Under the pieces are notes generated by a model. That model made no database searches. It worked only from the letters and a program-made list of their open reading frames with translations, and had not been told where the DNA came from. Source: JAABRU01 sp050180235 (lineage in GTDB: Bacteria; Desulfobacterota; Desulfobacteria; Desulfobacterales; Desulfococcaceae). Taken from it: a stretch of DNA of 62,060 bases. The DNA lies in NCBI GenBank assembly GCA_050180235.1, contig JBFXEJ010000023.1, positions 1-62,060 on the forward strand. Reading direction: 5' to 3'. The position numbers were made by a program, and so were the translations under genes. Of this stretch, positions 36,101 through 44,443 are shown piece by piece. How positions within the stretch are numbered: position 1 is the stretch's first letter; every line of letters begins with the position of its first letter.

Positions 36101-39100
36101 GGGCAACTCTGGTAAGCGGTGCGACACCCGGAACTGTCACTGTCCGGGCTGAATCCGGGGATGCCATTGATGAGATGGAGATAACCTATACTCCGGGCAG
36201 TATGGAACTGACCGTCAGCACAAATGCCATTTTGGGAACCGGAAAGGAAAAGGATATTACCGTCACAGCCGTAATAAAAAGTGCGGAAGGAAACCCTGCT
36301 GCCGGTGAAACTGTGACGTTTGAACTGGAAGATGTGAGCATGGGAACGATCATCCCGGATTCCACTGTAACCAATGCAAACGGAACTATCACAGCCAAAT
36401 TCAAAGGGGCAGCAAAAGGCGGTACAGCGGTCGTTATTGCAAAATGGATTAAAAATGGAACAGTTCTGATTCAGGAAAAGGCAGAAATCACCATCCATAA
36501 TCCGCCCGCATTTCTGCTGGTGAACAAGGTTGATCCTGCTGCTATCAGCATCAAGGGAACAGGCGGACAGTCAACAACCCAGATTATTTTTGATGTCAAG
36601 GATATTCAGGGCAATTCTGTGGTGGATGGCTACCGGATTGATTTTGAAATTCTCAGCGGGCCGGACGGAGGAGAAGAGATTTCACCTTTGTTCGCCTACA
36701 CTTCCGGAGGACAGGTCAGTACAATTCTGCGCAGCGGAACCAAAGCAGGCCCGGTAAGCATAAAGGCATTCTATTTTCATGATGCCACTGTCAGCACCAC
36801 CACCGGACAGATTTCCATTGGCGGAGGTCAGCCTGTGGGAGAGGAATTCGGTGTTTCCGCTGCCTACCGCAATATTTCCGGACTTCGGAATTTTGGTGTG
36901 AATTATCAGGATGAAATTACGGCAGATGCAGCCGATTTTTACGGCAATGCCATACCCGATGACACATCACTTTCTTTTAAAACCTATAATACCGGCGGAA
37001 CCTTTGCTCCGCCCAGCGAGTCCACAACTGACGGTGCTGCCAAAAGCTATCTGGTACCAACCACCAGCCCTGAACCCATGCAGGGTTTTGTGTCTGTGAC
37101 AGCAGAAGCAGTGAATGGCGGACGGACAACGCATATCACTTCTCTGGCCGTGATTTCCGAAACAGAGAACAAACAACTGCTCTACGCTGGAACAGATGGC
37201 GGAGGGGTTTACAAATCCACGGATTCCGGAACAAGCTGGCAGAATATCAGCCGTTCCTCTGAAATTCAGGGGCAGAACTGGATTGATCCTTATGTGAATG
37301 ACATTGTGGTTGATTCAGACAACAACAATACTGTCTATGCAGCCACAGGTTATCTGGGAGGCGGCAATATCTACCGGAGTTTTGACGGCGGAACCAACTG
37401 GAACAGCAACAATTCCGAAGAATGGAACGGTGTGCTGAAAAATATCATCATTCGCAGAATCGGAAAAGATGATCTGTCAATGCCTGATGTGGCGGGAGCC
37501 GCTTTGACGGTAGTGGCGGATGATGACGGTATTGATCAGGAATGCTATTGTGAAGACAGCAGAGGCAATGTGGATGCAGACTGTATCTGTCAGGATGAAT
37601 ATGGTATTCCTGTGGAATGTGCGGTGAGAGAATGCTACCGTTATGTATGGGTCGGAACAGACGGTTCCGGGGCTTTTTACTCGGATGACGGAAAGCATTT
37701 CAGTCAGACACAGGGCGGAGGCCTGGAAGCTGGAACCTATGTGCAGGATATTGTGAAGGTCGATGGTACACACAGAGATACTGCCATATTGTATGCCGGA
37801 ACAGCCACAGGTGTTTACAAAGGAGAATACAAAACAGAGTCGTCTGATGGCAAGAAGTATCTGAAATGGACAGCCAAAAACCGTTTTACTGGGGATTATA
37901 TTACCAAACTGGCATTGTATCCCAAAGGCGCAACAAGTTATCAGTCCAATGATGTTCTGTACACGGGAACGGAAAATTCCGGTGTATGGGTCAGCCTTGA
38001 CGGGGGCACAAGCTGGACATCCCACAACAGCGGATTGGGAAAAGGGCTGAGAGCCAGCACCCCTGTAGTTTACCGCTATAATACCGGAGACAAAAGCGGT
38101 CTGCTGAATAACAGGGTGACACTGTATGCGGGTTGTCAGACAGAAGACTGGGTGGTAAAATGTACGGCTGTTCAAACGGATGCCGATAACAACATTACCT
38201 CCCGCACTTTCAGTGTCACCGGAAGCGTTTCCGGTGTTCAGGCGCAGTACAATACGGCAGACGGAGCCTATCTGATTCCCAATGTGCTGGGATTCACCAT
38301 AGACAATACCGGATGCAATTTTGTCGTCAATGATTACTTCACCTTCAGCACGGTCAGAGATCCGGGAAGGAATATCAAGGATCTGCTGGTGGATAAGAAA
38401 AACAGTCTGTTGTATGCCATTACCTATTTCTCCGGATCATTGGAGCCTCATCCGGTGGGGAATGTGTATGTGCATGATCTGAATATTGACGGTTCCCTTC
38501 CTTTGAGTGACTGGCGGGAGGCCAATACCGGACTTCCCCAGTATGAGCCGCCGGATGACACAACACTTTTTGCACAGCATACCCTGGCATTGGACAATCC
38601 GGACAATCCCCGTAAATTGTTTGTAGGCGGAGAAGGAATCAACTTCTACAAAGCCACCAATACGGAAATAGCCAGCGGAAATCCCCAATGGCAGGTCAGC
38701 AAAAACGGCCTGACCAACCGGATTATGGCACGTATGCCGGTGCTTTTCTCCGGTACGGTTGACCTGAAGGCTATTCCGATCTACAGGGAATTTGGTACAT
38801 ATGGTGATTTGATATACGAAGACGAAGATACCGGAAGTATCATAAAATTGAAAGATGTGATGGTGGATAAGATCAAACTGAGAGATTTGGAGAGTTGGAT
38901 AGGTATTTATGAAGATGAAGAAGGCAATAAGTATTATTCTGGCCCGGCATACATAGTATATGTCGAAGATGAAAACGGCAATCCACCTATTCAAGGTTCA
39001 CAGTTAACGATTACCTATACGGACTGTACAAATCCTAATACGGTAGAGTATCGTGATATACCCTATGCGGATAACTATATCTATGAGGGAACATGGAGAG

Positions 39101-39246
39101 ATCATTCTGATCTGACCACAAATGATCCATATATTGCTCCTCCAAAAACAACTTGGGGATGTGCCATTGTAGAATTTTCTTTTGCACCAGCATGCAGTTC
39201 TGCTGCTCCCGGTTGTTCCGGCAGTGGAGAAAATATAGCTTACTGA
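33187..39246 (+). CDS. Giant lipoprotein with about 12 Ig-like (Big-1) repeats and BNR/Ycf48-like repeats
   Basis: The protein has 2019 residues from ATG 33187 (after GAAAGGTGTTGCC), which gives a clean lipoprotein signal (KSLVLFFIIVSLAFNLSGCG; the earlier start at 33142 does not). Residues about 45-1290 hold about 12 Big-1/invasin-type Ig repeats, each with a PADG-SSTTITA-like opening and TVTFSTT-G-FPNG turn. Residues about 1330-1900 carry sialidase-like asp-box repeats (GGGVYKSTDSGTSWQNIS, SGVWVSLDGGTSWTSHNSGL). A cysteine-rich insert (six Cys, 37534-37638) sits between two of these. The final 150 residues are acidic, Tyr-rich and more AT-rich in DNA. Lying directly after pilMNOPQ, it may be a surface adhesin or pilus-associated factor; that role is inference. 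Confidence 0.85.
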   Translation: MKIHICKSLVLFFIIVSLAFNLSGCGSSGGMDDSEDTGDGTSTTVVEPAAIEMTTGKTEIPADGISSTTITAAMAGSTGEPVSQGTSVTFSTTLGKFPNGQTSYTVKTPDETGSVSTSIIAGTVAGTAQIRGLAGSVSQATTLSFTGEDTQPAATITLTATPDKIASDGLSSSKITATLKDSSGTAVAKGISLIFTTTYGTFLSGGQAATVLTDENGSGSVSLISSTTDAVANVVCSSGGIAQVISVTFSDSITPNLPITSIEMTPTPDAEVTIEPDGYSSTPITVTLSGTGSLYNTQVKLTTTLGKFPNGLQEIVLAATEEGSVATSLISIKGQEGEATLTASAGGVSQSTKVIIGQKGSGVLPSSINVSVGNDKLIFNGLTSTNVVVNVLDSEGEPIGDGETVSLTIEGPGSFDEDENKSFISGETVNGTITDLTYYATRTADSSPGAVTIKATTSNGISASATINLVEGAIILRTNPSGELVANGNSESKITAQLADANGNELQHNGITVTFSTDSGLFSSSEDTLARSTTDESGASSVTYVASTVPGEATITAFATGYGSANVKFTLVSQQIASLKLEINEPVSIPADGVSSTTITATAKDSAGKAVSKGTKIDFKIDNTGLGKFPNGTGAFSVETPDESGTVTVSVISAGKTAGTATITATAGNVTQGVTMDFTTEGADPQPSITLQASPAEVTADGKTTSTITATVNQASGDPAAAGTAVTFSTTIGSFPNGTSYTTDDSGSVTAILLSAPVTATGPATVTCSSLGISRTINVLFKYAYVPGDPDAAKSTVTAEPATLVAGSGTTSTITAFVKDSNGNPVADGTIVIFSAEKGKVNPFTSSTKDGVATTTYTPPNSEGQDTITVKIMKNAGGTVTITKENLITIIGAEIVGITLSANRTSIPISTESSTGEVVLKATPTIQGGGAAPDGTPVKFTIIPSSNYGGFRDGTEIEPVLENVETSNGVARATLVSGATPGTVTVRAESGDAIDEMEITYTPGSMELTVSTNAILGTGKEKDITVTAVIKSAEGNPAAGETVTFELEDVSMGTIIPDSTVTNANGTITAKFKGAAKGGTAVVIAKWIKNGTVLIQEKAEITIHNPPAFLLVNKVDPAAISIKGTGGQSTTQIIFDVKDIQGNSVVDGYRIDFEILSGPDGGEEISPLFAYTSGGQVSTILRSGTKAGPVSIKAFYFHDATVSTTTGQISIGGGQPVGEEFGVSAAYRNISGLRNFGVNYQDEITADAADFYGNAIPDDTSLSFKTYNTGGTFAPPSESTTDGAAKSYLVPTTSPEPMQGFVSVTAEAVNGGRTTHITSLAVISETENKQLLYAGTDGGGVYKSTDSGTSWQNISRSSEIQGQNWIDPYVNDIVVDSDNNNTVYAATGYLGGGNIYRSFDGGTNWNSNNSEEWNGVLKNIIIRRIGKDDLSMPDVAGAALTVVADDDGIDQECYCEDSRGNVDADCICQDEYGIPVECAVRECYRYVWVGTDGSGAFYSDDGKHFSQTQGGGLEAGTYVQDIVKVDGTHRDTAILYAGTATGVYKGEYKTESSDGKKYLKWTAKNRFTGDYITKLALYPKGATSYQSNDVLYTGTENSGVWVSLDGGTSWTSHNSGLGKGLRASTPVVYRYNTGDKSGLLNNRVTLYAGCQTEDWVVKCTAVQTDADNNITSRTFSVTGSVSGVQAQYNTADGAYLIPNVLGFTIDNTGCNFVVNDYFTFSTVRDPGRNIKDLLVDKKNSLLYAITYFSGSLEPHPVGNVYVHDLNIDGSLPLSDWREANTGLPQYEPPDDTTLFAQHTLALDNPDNPRKLFVGGEGINFYKATNTEIASGNPQWQVSKNGLTNRIMARMPVLFSGTVDLKAIPIYREFGTYGDLIYEDEDTGSIIKLKDVMVDKIKLRDLESWIGIYEDEEGNKYYSGPAYIVYVEDENGNPPIQGSQLTITYTDCTNPNTVEYRDIPYADNYIYEGTWRDHSDLTTNDPYIAPPKTTWGCAIVEFSFAPACSSAAPGCSGSGENIAY

Positions 39247-39258
39247 TTTTTTTACTAT

Positions 39259-39283
39259 CGTTCCCACGCCCCCGCGTGGGAAC
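39259..39283. terminator. GTTCCCACGC-CCCC-GCGTGGGAAC hairpin
   Basis: A perfect 10-bp stem lies 13 bases after the lipoprotein stop, just before a stronger terminator. This sequence type is a common dispersed hairpin in bacterial genomes. Confidence 0.6.
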
Positions 39284-39293
39284 ATCAGCACAA

Positions 39294-39335
39294 AAAAACC
39301 GCAGGAGGCCCAGCCTCCTGCGGTTTTTTATTTTT
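39294..39335 (+). terminator. Rho-independent terminator
   Basis: AAAAAACCGCAGGAGG and CCTCCTGCGGTTTTTT form a strong GC stem around a short loop, followed by ATTTTT. It is symmetric enough to work in both directions and ends the 6-kb lipoprotein transcript. Confidence 0.9.
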
Positions 39336-39902
39336 CCTGCTTCCTGCCCCGCAGCAGCAAGGTGGGCAAAATCCCCTGAGCGAAATCCGGCTTATCAACG
39401 TACTTATAACAATCCGCTTTCAAAACACAGGAACACACTTTGCTTCCAACTCCTTTTTTTCGTGCGGTTCGTGTGTTTCGCGGTTTAAAAAGACACTTCC
39501 CCAAAATTTGAAAATGATTTGGTATAAAAGGTTCCACTGCTTCCCAATTCTCTTCGGAGATGTCTGGTTAACGCTCACTGATCCGACCTGCCTGAAACTT
39601 TTCCGCAAAAAAAAAGCAGCATTTTCCCACCTCAGAATCCGCTTTTTTCCCATTGACTTTTTACATTCTTCATGGAATAAATTTTTGTAATTCTCAAAAC
39701 TCCCAAAAAAGACAATGGGGCTTCCATACTGATGCATTATGGAGAGTTCTATATAAATTTGTCTGAATTTTTAAGGAAAACAGATGCAGCAGACTTTGTT
39801 TCGCTCCGAACATTCGTGTCTTTGCGGTTTTTTTCTGCCACAAGCACCCGAAGAAACAAGATTTCACGAAATTTGCAGAAAGCAAAGCATGCCGAACTCG
39901 CG

Positions 39903-40044
39903 TTAGGTGATTTCCATTAAAGATTATACCGTTTTTCGTAGGGTGGGCACGGCTTTTTGTGCCCGCCGTCCTGCTGAAACGGTGGGCACAAAAAGCCGTG
40001 CCCACCCTACAATATGGTACATTTTTTCATGGAAATCGCCTTAA
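39903..40044. mobile_element. 142-bp MITE-like element, GGGCACGGCTTTTTGTGCCC core, copy 1
   Basis: It starts TTAGGTGATTTCCATTAAAG and ends ATTTTTTCATGGAAATCGCC followed by TTAA. The core GTAGGGTGGGCACGGCTTTT pairs with AAAAGCCGTGCCCACCCTAC as a long hairpin interrupted by a CGTCCTGCTGAAACG loop. Near-identical copies lie at 52787-52928 and, inverted, at 59130-59272. TA or TTA at both edges suggests TA-targeted insertion. Confidence 0.8.
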
Positions 40045-40073
40045 AAGTCGGATTACGATAAGATTTGCGCTGA

Positions 40074-40104
40074 GATTTGACAACTTTCAAAAAGTTGTCA
40101 AATC
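40074..40104. promoter_or_regulatory. Inverted repeat GATTTGACAACTT / AAGTTGTCAAATC
   Basis: A perfect 13-bp dyad with a 5-base centre ends 74 bases before the first hybrid kinase. A close relative (59333-59363) ends 80 bases before the gene at 59443. It could be a shared operator, a terminator for upstream transcripts, or a further repeat; the embedded TTGACA and TTGTCA resemble -35 elements. Confidence 0.45.
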
Positions 40105-40177
40105 CTGTATCTTACTTTGCATATAAAAGATAAAGAGCCTGACTGACAGGAAATCATTAAGGAACGGGAGAACTTTT

Positions 40178-43100
40178 ATGCACACTGAAAGCAACCGGAA
40201 TCATTCACTGAGCCGCAGCTTTATGCGGGACTGGCTTGCGGCCTTTATTCCCTCAATCCTTTTGCTGATTCTGGCAGCCGGAATCATTTTCAGGGGCGGG
40301 ATTGTCTATTTCACAGAACTGATGGAAACCACAACGCATGAACTCAATGAATATGCCGGGGAACATCTTCGTCTGCTGGGGGAGCAGTTTATTCAGACAA
40401 AGGCAAAGGATGTGGCAAATCAGGTGGCGATTTATCTGCAATCCTGTCCGGATATTTCCATGCAGGAACTCCGGAAGGATCAGGAGTTTCAGAAAATTGC
40501 CATTCAGTTGGTGGGAAAAAGCGGTTATACCTGCCTGTATGAAGCCCACACCGGCATCACGCGGATACACCCCAATCCTTCCCTGATTGATTATCAGATG
40601 AGCCTGCTTTCAGAAAAACTTCCCTCATTTTGGGCAATATTCAGACAAAGTCTCAGCGGAATTGAAATTGCCGGTTATTATGACTGGCAGGAGCCGGATG
40701 GAAGGATTCGGGAAAAATACATGGCTATGAGCCCGGTGGGTCTGAAATTTCACGATACGGAACTGATGATTGCAGCCACCACCTATATTGATGAATTTTC
40801 CGCTCCTGTGGCAGACATGAATGCAAAAAGCAGTGAAATTCGCGTCAAGTCCCAAAAATTCATCTTCCGGCAGAGCCTGATATTCGGCATTGCCGGGGTG
40901 CTGATTGTCTTTCTGATTCTGTTCAGTGCCCTGTGGCTGGCCCGAAGGGTAAAATACCGTTATATTCAGCCTGTGGAGCAGCTTGCCGCAGCCGCAGGCG
41001 AACTGGGGCAGGGCAGATGGGATGCTGCCGGACTGGATACCATGCCGGATCGCAATGACGAAATTGGCCAACTGGCAAAAGCATTCCTGAACACAGTGAC
41101 AAAACTGCGGGAACTGTTCACAGAGCAGGAAAAGCGGACAGCAGAACTGCGGGAAAGTGAGGAAAAATTCCGGATCATGTTTGAGGATTCCAACGATGCC
41201 ATTCTCATCATTGATCAAAACAGATTTGTGGACTGCAATAATGCAACCGTGCAAATGCTCCGTTATCCCGGCAAAGAAAAACTGCTGCAAACCCATCCGT
41301 CCGAACTTTCCCCTGAAAAACAGCCTGACGGACGTTTATCTTATGAAAAAGCCGAAGAAATGATGACAATGGCAGTGAAAACCGGCAGCCACCGTTTTGA
41401 ATGGATGCACCGGAGGTCAGATGGTGAAGAGTTTCCTGTGGAAGTGTCCCTGACACTTGTTCCTTACAAAGGGAGAACTCTTATCCACACGACATGGAGA
41501 GACATCACGGAACGCAAAAAAGCAGAAGAGGAACTGCGGAAATACCGGATGCATCTTGAGGAACTGGTTCAGGAGCGGACTGCTGAACTGAAAACAGCCA
41601 ATGAAAAAATGCAGAATGAAATTGCAGAGCGCGAACGGGCAGAGGCAGCCATTTCCGAATCTGAACAGCGGCTTGCGGATATTATTGATTTTCTGCCTGA
41701 TCCCACTTTTGTCATTGATAAGGAAGGAAGGATCATTGCATGGAACAAAGCCATAGCTCATCTCACCGGAAAAAGCGCGCAGGATATGCTTGGCAAAGGC
41801 AATTATGAATACGGTCTGGCATTTTACGGAGAGCGGCGTCCCATTCTGGTTGATCTGGTGCATATATCTGATGAGGAACTCAGGAAAAAATATTCAAATA
41901 TCAGGCGGATAGGCAATGCCCTGATCGGTGAGGCTTTGATAGGCAATTTCAAGGACAAAGGAAACATGTGGTTTATCGGAACCGCGTCTGTGCTGTATGA
42001 TTCCAACGGAAATGCTGCCGGTGCGATTGAGAGTGTGCGGGACATCACGGAGCGCAGACTGCTGGAGGAACATCTGAAACAGGCAAAAGATGCGGCAGAA
42101 GCCGCAAACCGCGCCAAAAGTGCATTTCTTGCCACCATGAGCCATGAAATCCGCACCCCCATGAACGGTGTCATCGGCATGACCGGGCTGCTGCTGAACA
42201 CTGATCTGACAAAAGAGCAGCGCATGTTTGCGGAAACCATCAGAAACAGCGGGGAATCGCTGCTGACCATCATCAATGACATTCTGGATTTCTCCAAGAT
42301 TGAGGCAGGCCAGATGGAACTGGAGAAAGTGCCGTTCCGGCTGCGGGAATGTGTGGAATCCGCGCTGGATCTGGTAAGCATGAAGGCAGGGGAAAAAGGG
42401 CTGGAGCTGGTCAGCATGATGGATCCGGATCTGCCGGACGCGATAGCAGGTGATGAAACCCGTGTGCGCCAGATTCTGCTCAATCTGCTGAGCAATGCAG
42501 TCAAATTCACACAAAAAGGGGAGATTCTTGTATCTGTGAGCGGATTGTGTCTGCCGTCTGATTCTGCCGGGGAAACTGCCGCGAAAAACTGGGAACTGCA
42601 TTTTGCGGTCAAAGATTCGGGCATCGGCATTCCTTCTGACCGCATGGATCGGCTGTTCAAATCCTTCAGTCAGGTGGATTCCTCCACTTCCCGCAAATAC
42701 GGGGGAACCGGGCTGGGGCTGGTTATCAGCAGGCGTCTGGCCGAAATGATGGGCGGCGCAATGGTGGCGGAAAGCAAAGAAGGGGTCGGCACAATCTTTC
42801 ATTTTTCCATCCGTGCGCAGGCTGCGGTCATGTCCAAACTTGTCTATATGCGTGCGGATCAGCCCTCTTTGCGCGGACGGCATGTGCTGATTGTGGATGA
42901 CAATGAAATCAACCGGGAAATCCTTGTGCGGCAGACAGCCTCCTGGGGAATGAACCCCGAAGCTGTCCCGTCCGGGCCTGACGCGCTGAAATCTGTTGAT
43001 TCAGGAAAGCTTTATGATCTCGCCATACTGGATATGAACATGCCGGAAATGGACGGGATTGAACTTGCAAAAAAACTTCATGAAGAAAGGAAAAGCGGAA

Positions 43101-44110
43101 AACTGCCTCTGGTCATGATGTCCTCTGCTGGACTTACGGAAAAAGAATCCTACGGGGAACAGAAATTTGCGGCCTGGCTGCTCAAACCGGTCAAATCCTC
43201 ACAGTTGTACAACACCCTGATGGAAGTGTTTGCAGAAAACACAGTCCGTCCCCGTGTTCAGGAAGAGGACGAACAGGAACCGGAATATGATTCTGCTGTG
43301 GGAGAACAGCACCCCCTGCGGATTCTTGTGGCCGAAGACAATTCCATCAACCAGCAACTGGCTCTGCTTACTTTGGAGCGGCTGGGCTATATGGCAGATA
43401 TTGCAGGAAACGGACTGGAGGCTGTGGATGCGGTGCAGCGTCAGTTCTATGACGCTGTGCTGATGGATGTGCAGATGCCGGAAATGGACGGACTTGAGGC
43501 CACAAAACAGATTCGGGCAAAAATCCCGTCAGACCGCCAGCCCCATATCATAGCCATGACCGCGAATGCTTTGCAGGGGGATCGGGAAATGTGCCTGCAC
43601 GCGGGCATGGATGATTATGTCAGCAAACCCTTCAAAGTGAAGGAACTGATCCGCGCACTGCGTCAGTGCCCGTCCCGCGGCAAATCTGAAAAAAGGGAAG
43701 AATCTCCGCAGACCGCAGATGCTGCAAATACAGCGCAATCTGCTGAAATTTCTGTTCAGGAATGTCCGGCCGCAGACCTTGATCCCGCGGCTCTGAAAAA
43801 CCTCAGTGCCATGCTCGGAAAAAAGGCCGCAGTCATGCTGCCTAAACTCATTGATGATTTTTTCCGTGATGCTGTTAAAATGCAGGAGCAGGCGCGTCAG
43901 GCAATGGAACAGGGAAAAACCGAAGACCTGCGCCGTGCAGTTCATACCCTCAAATCCAATGCAAAGAATTTCGGCGCAACTGTGCTGGCACAACTGTGTC
44001 AGAAAGCTGAAAATATAGCCAAATCAGGTTCATGTGATGTATCCGCTCTGCTGAGTCAGATAGAAACAGAATATCCCAAAGTGCGGGCTGCTCTGAAAAT
44101 TATAAAGTAG
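40178..44110 (+). CDS. Hybrid histidine kinase 1: Cache-HAMP-PAS-PAS-HisKA-HATPase-REC-REC-HPt
   Basis: The protein has 1310 residues. TM 1 is near 18-40, a periplasmic single-Cache-type domain near 50-225 (GKSGYTCLYEAHTGITRIHP), TM 2 near 230-252, HAMP near 255-315, and two PAS domains near 330-445 and 495-625. HisKA has His 656 in ATMSHEIRTPMNGVIG. HATPase has NLLSNAVKFT, DSGIGIP, GGTGLGL. The two receivers have Asp 952 (LAILDMNMPEMDG) and Asp 1097 (AVLMDVQMPEMDG). HPt has His 1256 (RRAVHTLKSNAKNFGA). All phosphotransfer residues are intact, so a full His-Asp-His relay inside one protein is expected (BarA/ArcB style). Its linker before HPt matches kinase 2. A hairpin repeat begins at the stop codon. 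Confidence 0.93.
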   Translation: MHTESNRNHSLSRSFMRDWLAAFIPSILLLILAAGIIFRGGIVYFTELMETTTHELNEYAGEHLRLLGEQFIQTKAKDVANQVAIYLQSCPDISMQELRKDQEFQKIAIQLVGKSGYTCLYEAHTGITRIHPNPSLIDYQMSLLSEKLPSFWAIFRQSLSGIEIAGYYDWQEPDGRIREKYMAMSPVGLKFHDTELMIAATTYIDEFSAPVADMNAKSSEIRVKSQKFIFRQSLIFGIAGVLIVFLILFSALWLARRVKYRYIQPVEQLAAAAGELGQGRWDAAGLDTMPDRNDEIGQLAKAFLNTVTKLRELFTEQEKRTAELRESEEKFRIMFEDSNDAILIIDQNRFVDCNNATVQMLRYPGKEKLLQTHPSELSPEKQPDGRLSYEKAEEMMTMAVKTGSHRFEWMHRRSDGEEFPVEVSLTLVPYKGRTLIHTTWRDITERKKAEEELRKYRMHLEELVQERTAELKTANEKMQNEIAERERAEAAISESEQRLADIIDFLPDPTFVIDKEGRIIAWNKAIAHLTGKSAQDMLGKGNYEYGLAFYGERRPILVDLVHISDEELRKKYSNIRRIGNALIGEALIGNFKDKGNMWFIGTASVLYDSNGNAAGAIESVRDITERRLLEEHLKQAKDAAEAANRAKSAFLATMSHEIRTPMNGVIGMTGLLLNTDLTKEQRMFAETIRNSGESLLTIINDILDFSKIEAGQMELEKVPFRLRECVESALDLVSMKAGEKGLELVSMMDPDLPDAIAGDETRVRQILLNLLSNAVKFTQKGEILVSVSGLCLPSDSAGETAAKNWELHFAVKDSGIGIPSDRMDRLFKSFSQVDSSTSRKYGGTGLGLVISRRLAEMMGGAMVAESKEGVGTIFHFSIRAQAAVMSKLVYMRADQPSLRGRHVLIVDDNEINREILVRQTASWGMNPEAVPSGPDALKSVDSGKLYDLAILDMNMPEMDGIELAKKLHEERKSGKLPLVMMSSAGLTEKESYGEQKFAAWLLKPVKSSQLYNTLMEVFAENTVRPRVQEEDEQEPEYDSAVGEQHPLRILVAEDNSINQQLALLTLERLGYMADIAGNGLEAVDAVQRQFYDAVLMDVQMPEMDGLEATKQIRAKIPSDRQPHIIAMTANALQGDREMCLHAGMDDYVSKPFKVKELIRALRQCPSRGKSEKREESPQTADAANTAQSAEISVQECPAADLDPAALKNLSAMLGKKAAVMLPKLIDDFFRDAVKMQEQARQAMEQGKTEDLRRAVHTLKSNAKNFGATVLAQLCQKAENIAKSGSCDVSALLSQIETEYPKVRAALKIIK

Positions 44111-44174
44111 AACAAGCTTCCAGCTTGTTCATAAACCGCGCACAAGATAGAAGCTTGTGCTACTCTGAAGCAGA
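44107..44174. repeat. AACAAGCTTCCAGCTTGTT hairpin repeat at the kinase 1 stop
   Basis: GAACAAGCTTCCAGCTTGTTC is followed by ATAAACCGCGC and ACAAGATAGAAGCTTGTGCTACTCTGAAGCAGAA. The block is nearly identical to 52644-52711 after kinase 3, and a decayed copy lies at 54129-54182. The small palindrome overlaps the TAG, so it may shape transcript ends. Confidence 0.75.
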
Positions 44175-44330
44175 ATACCGCATTCAAAAGACTTGCATCA
44201 GAAGAGTTTATAAAAATATTACAGTTTAAACAGCCACGAATAACACGAATCTGCACGAATGCACAAACCATAATTCGTGTAATTCGTGCCATTCGTGGCT
44301 GTATAATCAAATTTTCTGAGTAATGGTATA
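44174..44330. repeat. Dispersed GCCACGAAT...ATTCGTGGC repeat, copy 2
   Basis: AATACCGCATTCAAAAGACT starts the conserved left flank. The core CAGCCACGAATAACACGAAT pairs with ATTCGTGCCATTCGTGGCTG. TTTCTGAGTAATGGTATA ends the right flank. It matches 11649-11818 along most of its length. Confidence 0.8.
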
Positions 44331-44334
44331 TTCC

Positions 44335-44388
44335 GGAGTGCAAAAATTAAGCGCAGCAAAAAACCGCTCTGCTCAATTTTTGCACTCC
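44335..44388. repeat. Full GGAGTGCAAAAATT palindromic element
   Basis: GGAGTGCAAAAATTAAGC on the left and GCTCAATTTTTGCACTCC on the right are inverted copies around GCAGCAAAAAACCGCTCT. It is the most complete copy in the window; half-copies occur at 48986, 52742 and inside the 93-bp tandem repeat. Confidence 0.8.
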
Positions 44389-44443
44389 TCCAATACACTG
44401 ACATAAAAACCTGAACGGATTTTCAGGACTGACAGGAGGAAAA

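Larger units (their letters stand above)
39336..40177. other. Gene-free region with repeat remnants
   Basis: I see no supported gene in these 840 bases. Small frames on either strand (for example 39420-39737 minus) translate degenerate repeats rather than proteins. Around 39455-39490 TCGTGCGGTTCGTGTGTTTC is a decayed copy of the ATTCGTGGC repeat family, and a second lies near 39795-39840. A full MITE-like element occupies 39903-40044 and an inverted repeat 40074-40104. Confidence 0.6.
44111..44443. other. Intergenic region built of three repeat types
   Basis: The 333 bases between kinases 1 and 2 consist almost wholly of repeats: the AACAAGCTT hairpin (to 44174), the ATTCGTGGC repeat (44174-44330) and a full GGAGTGCAAAAATT palindrome (44335-44388). 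Only the last 50 bases are unique and include AGGAGGAAAA, the ribosome binding site of kinase 2. Confidence 0.75.

Noticed and set aside
39420..39737. Minus-strand frame of 105 codons after the lipoprotein
   Set aside because: The translation contains the NRETHEPHEKK phrase that arises from the ATTCGTGGC-type repeats; no start signal.
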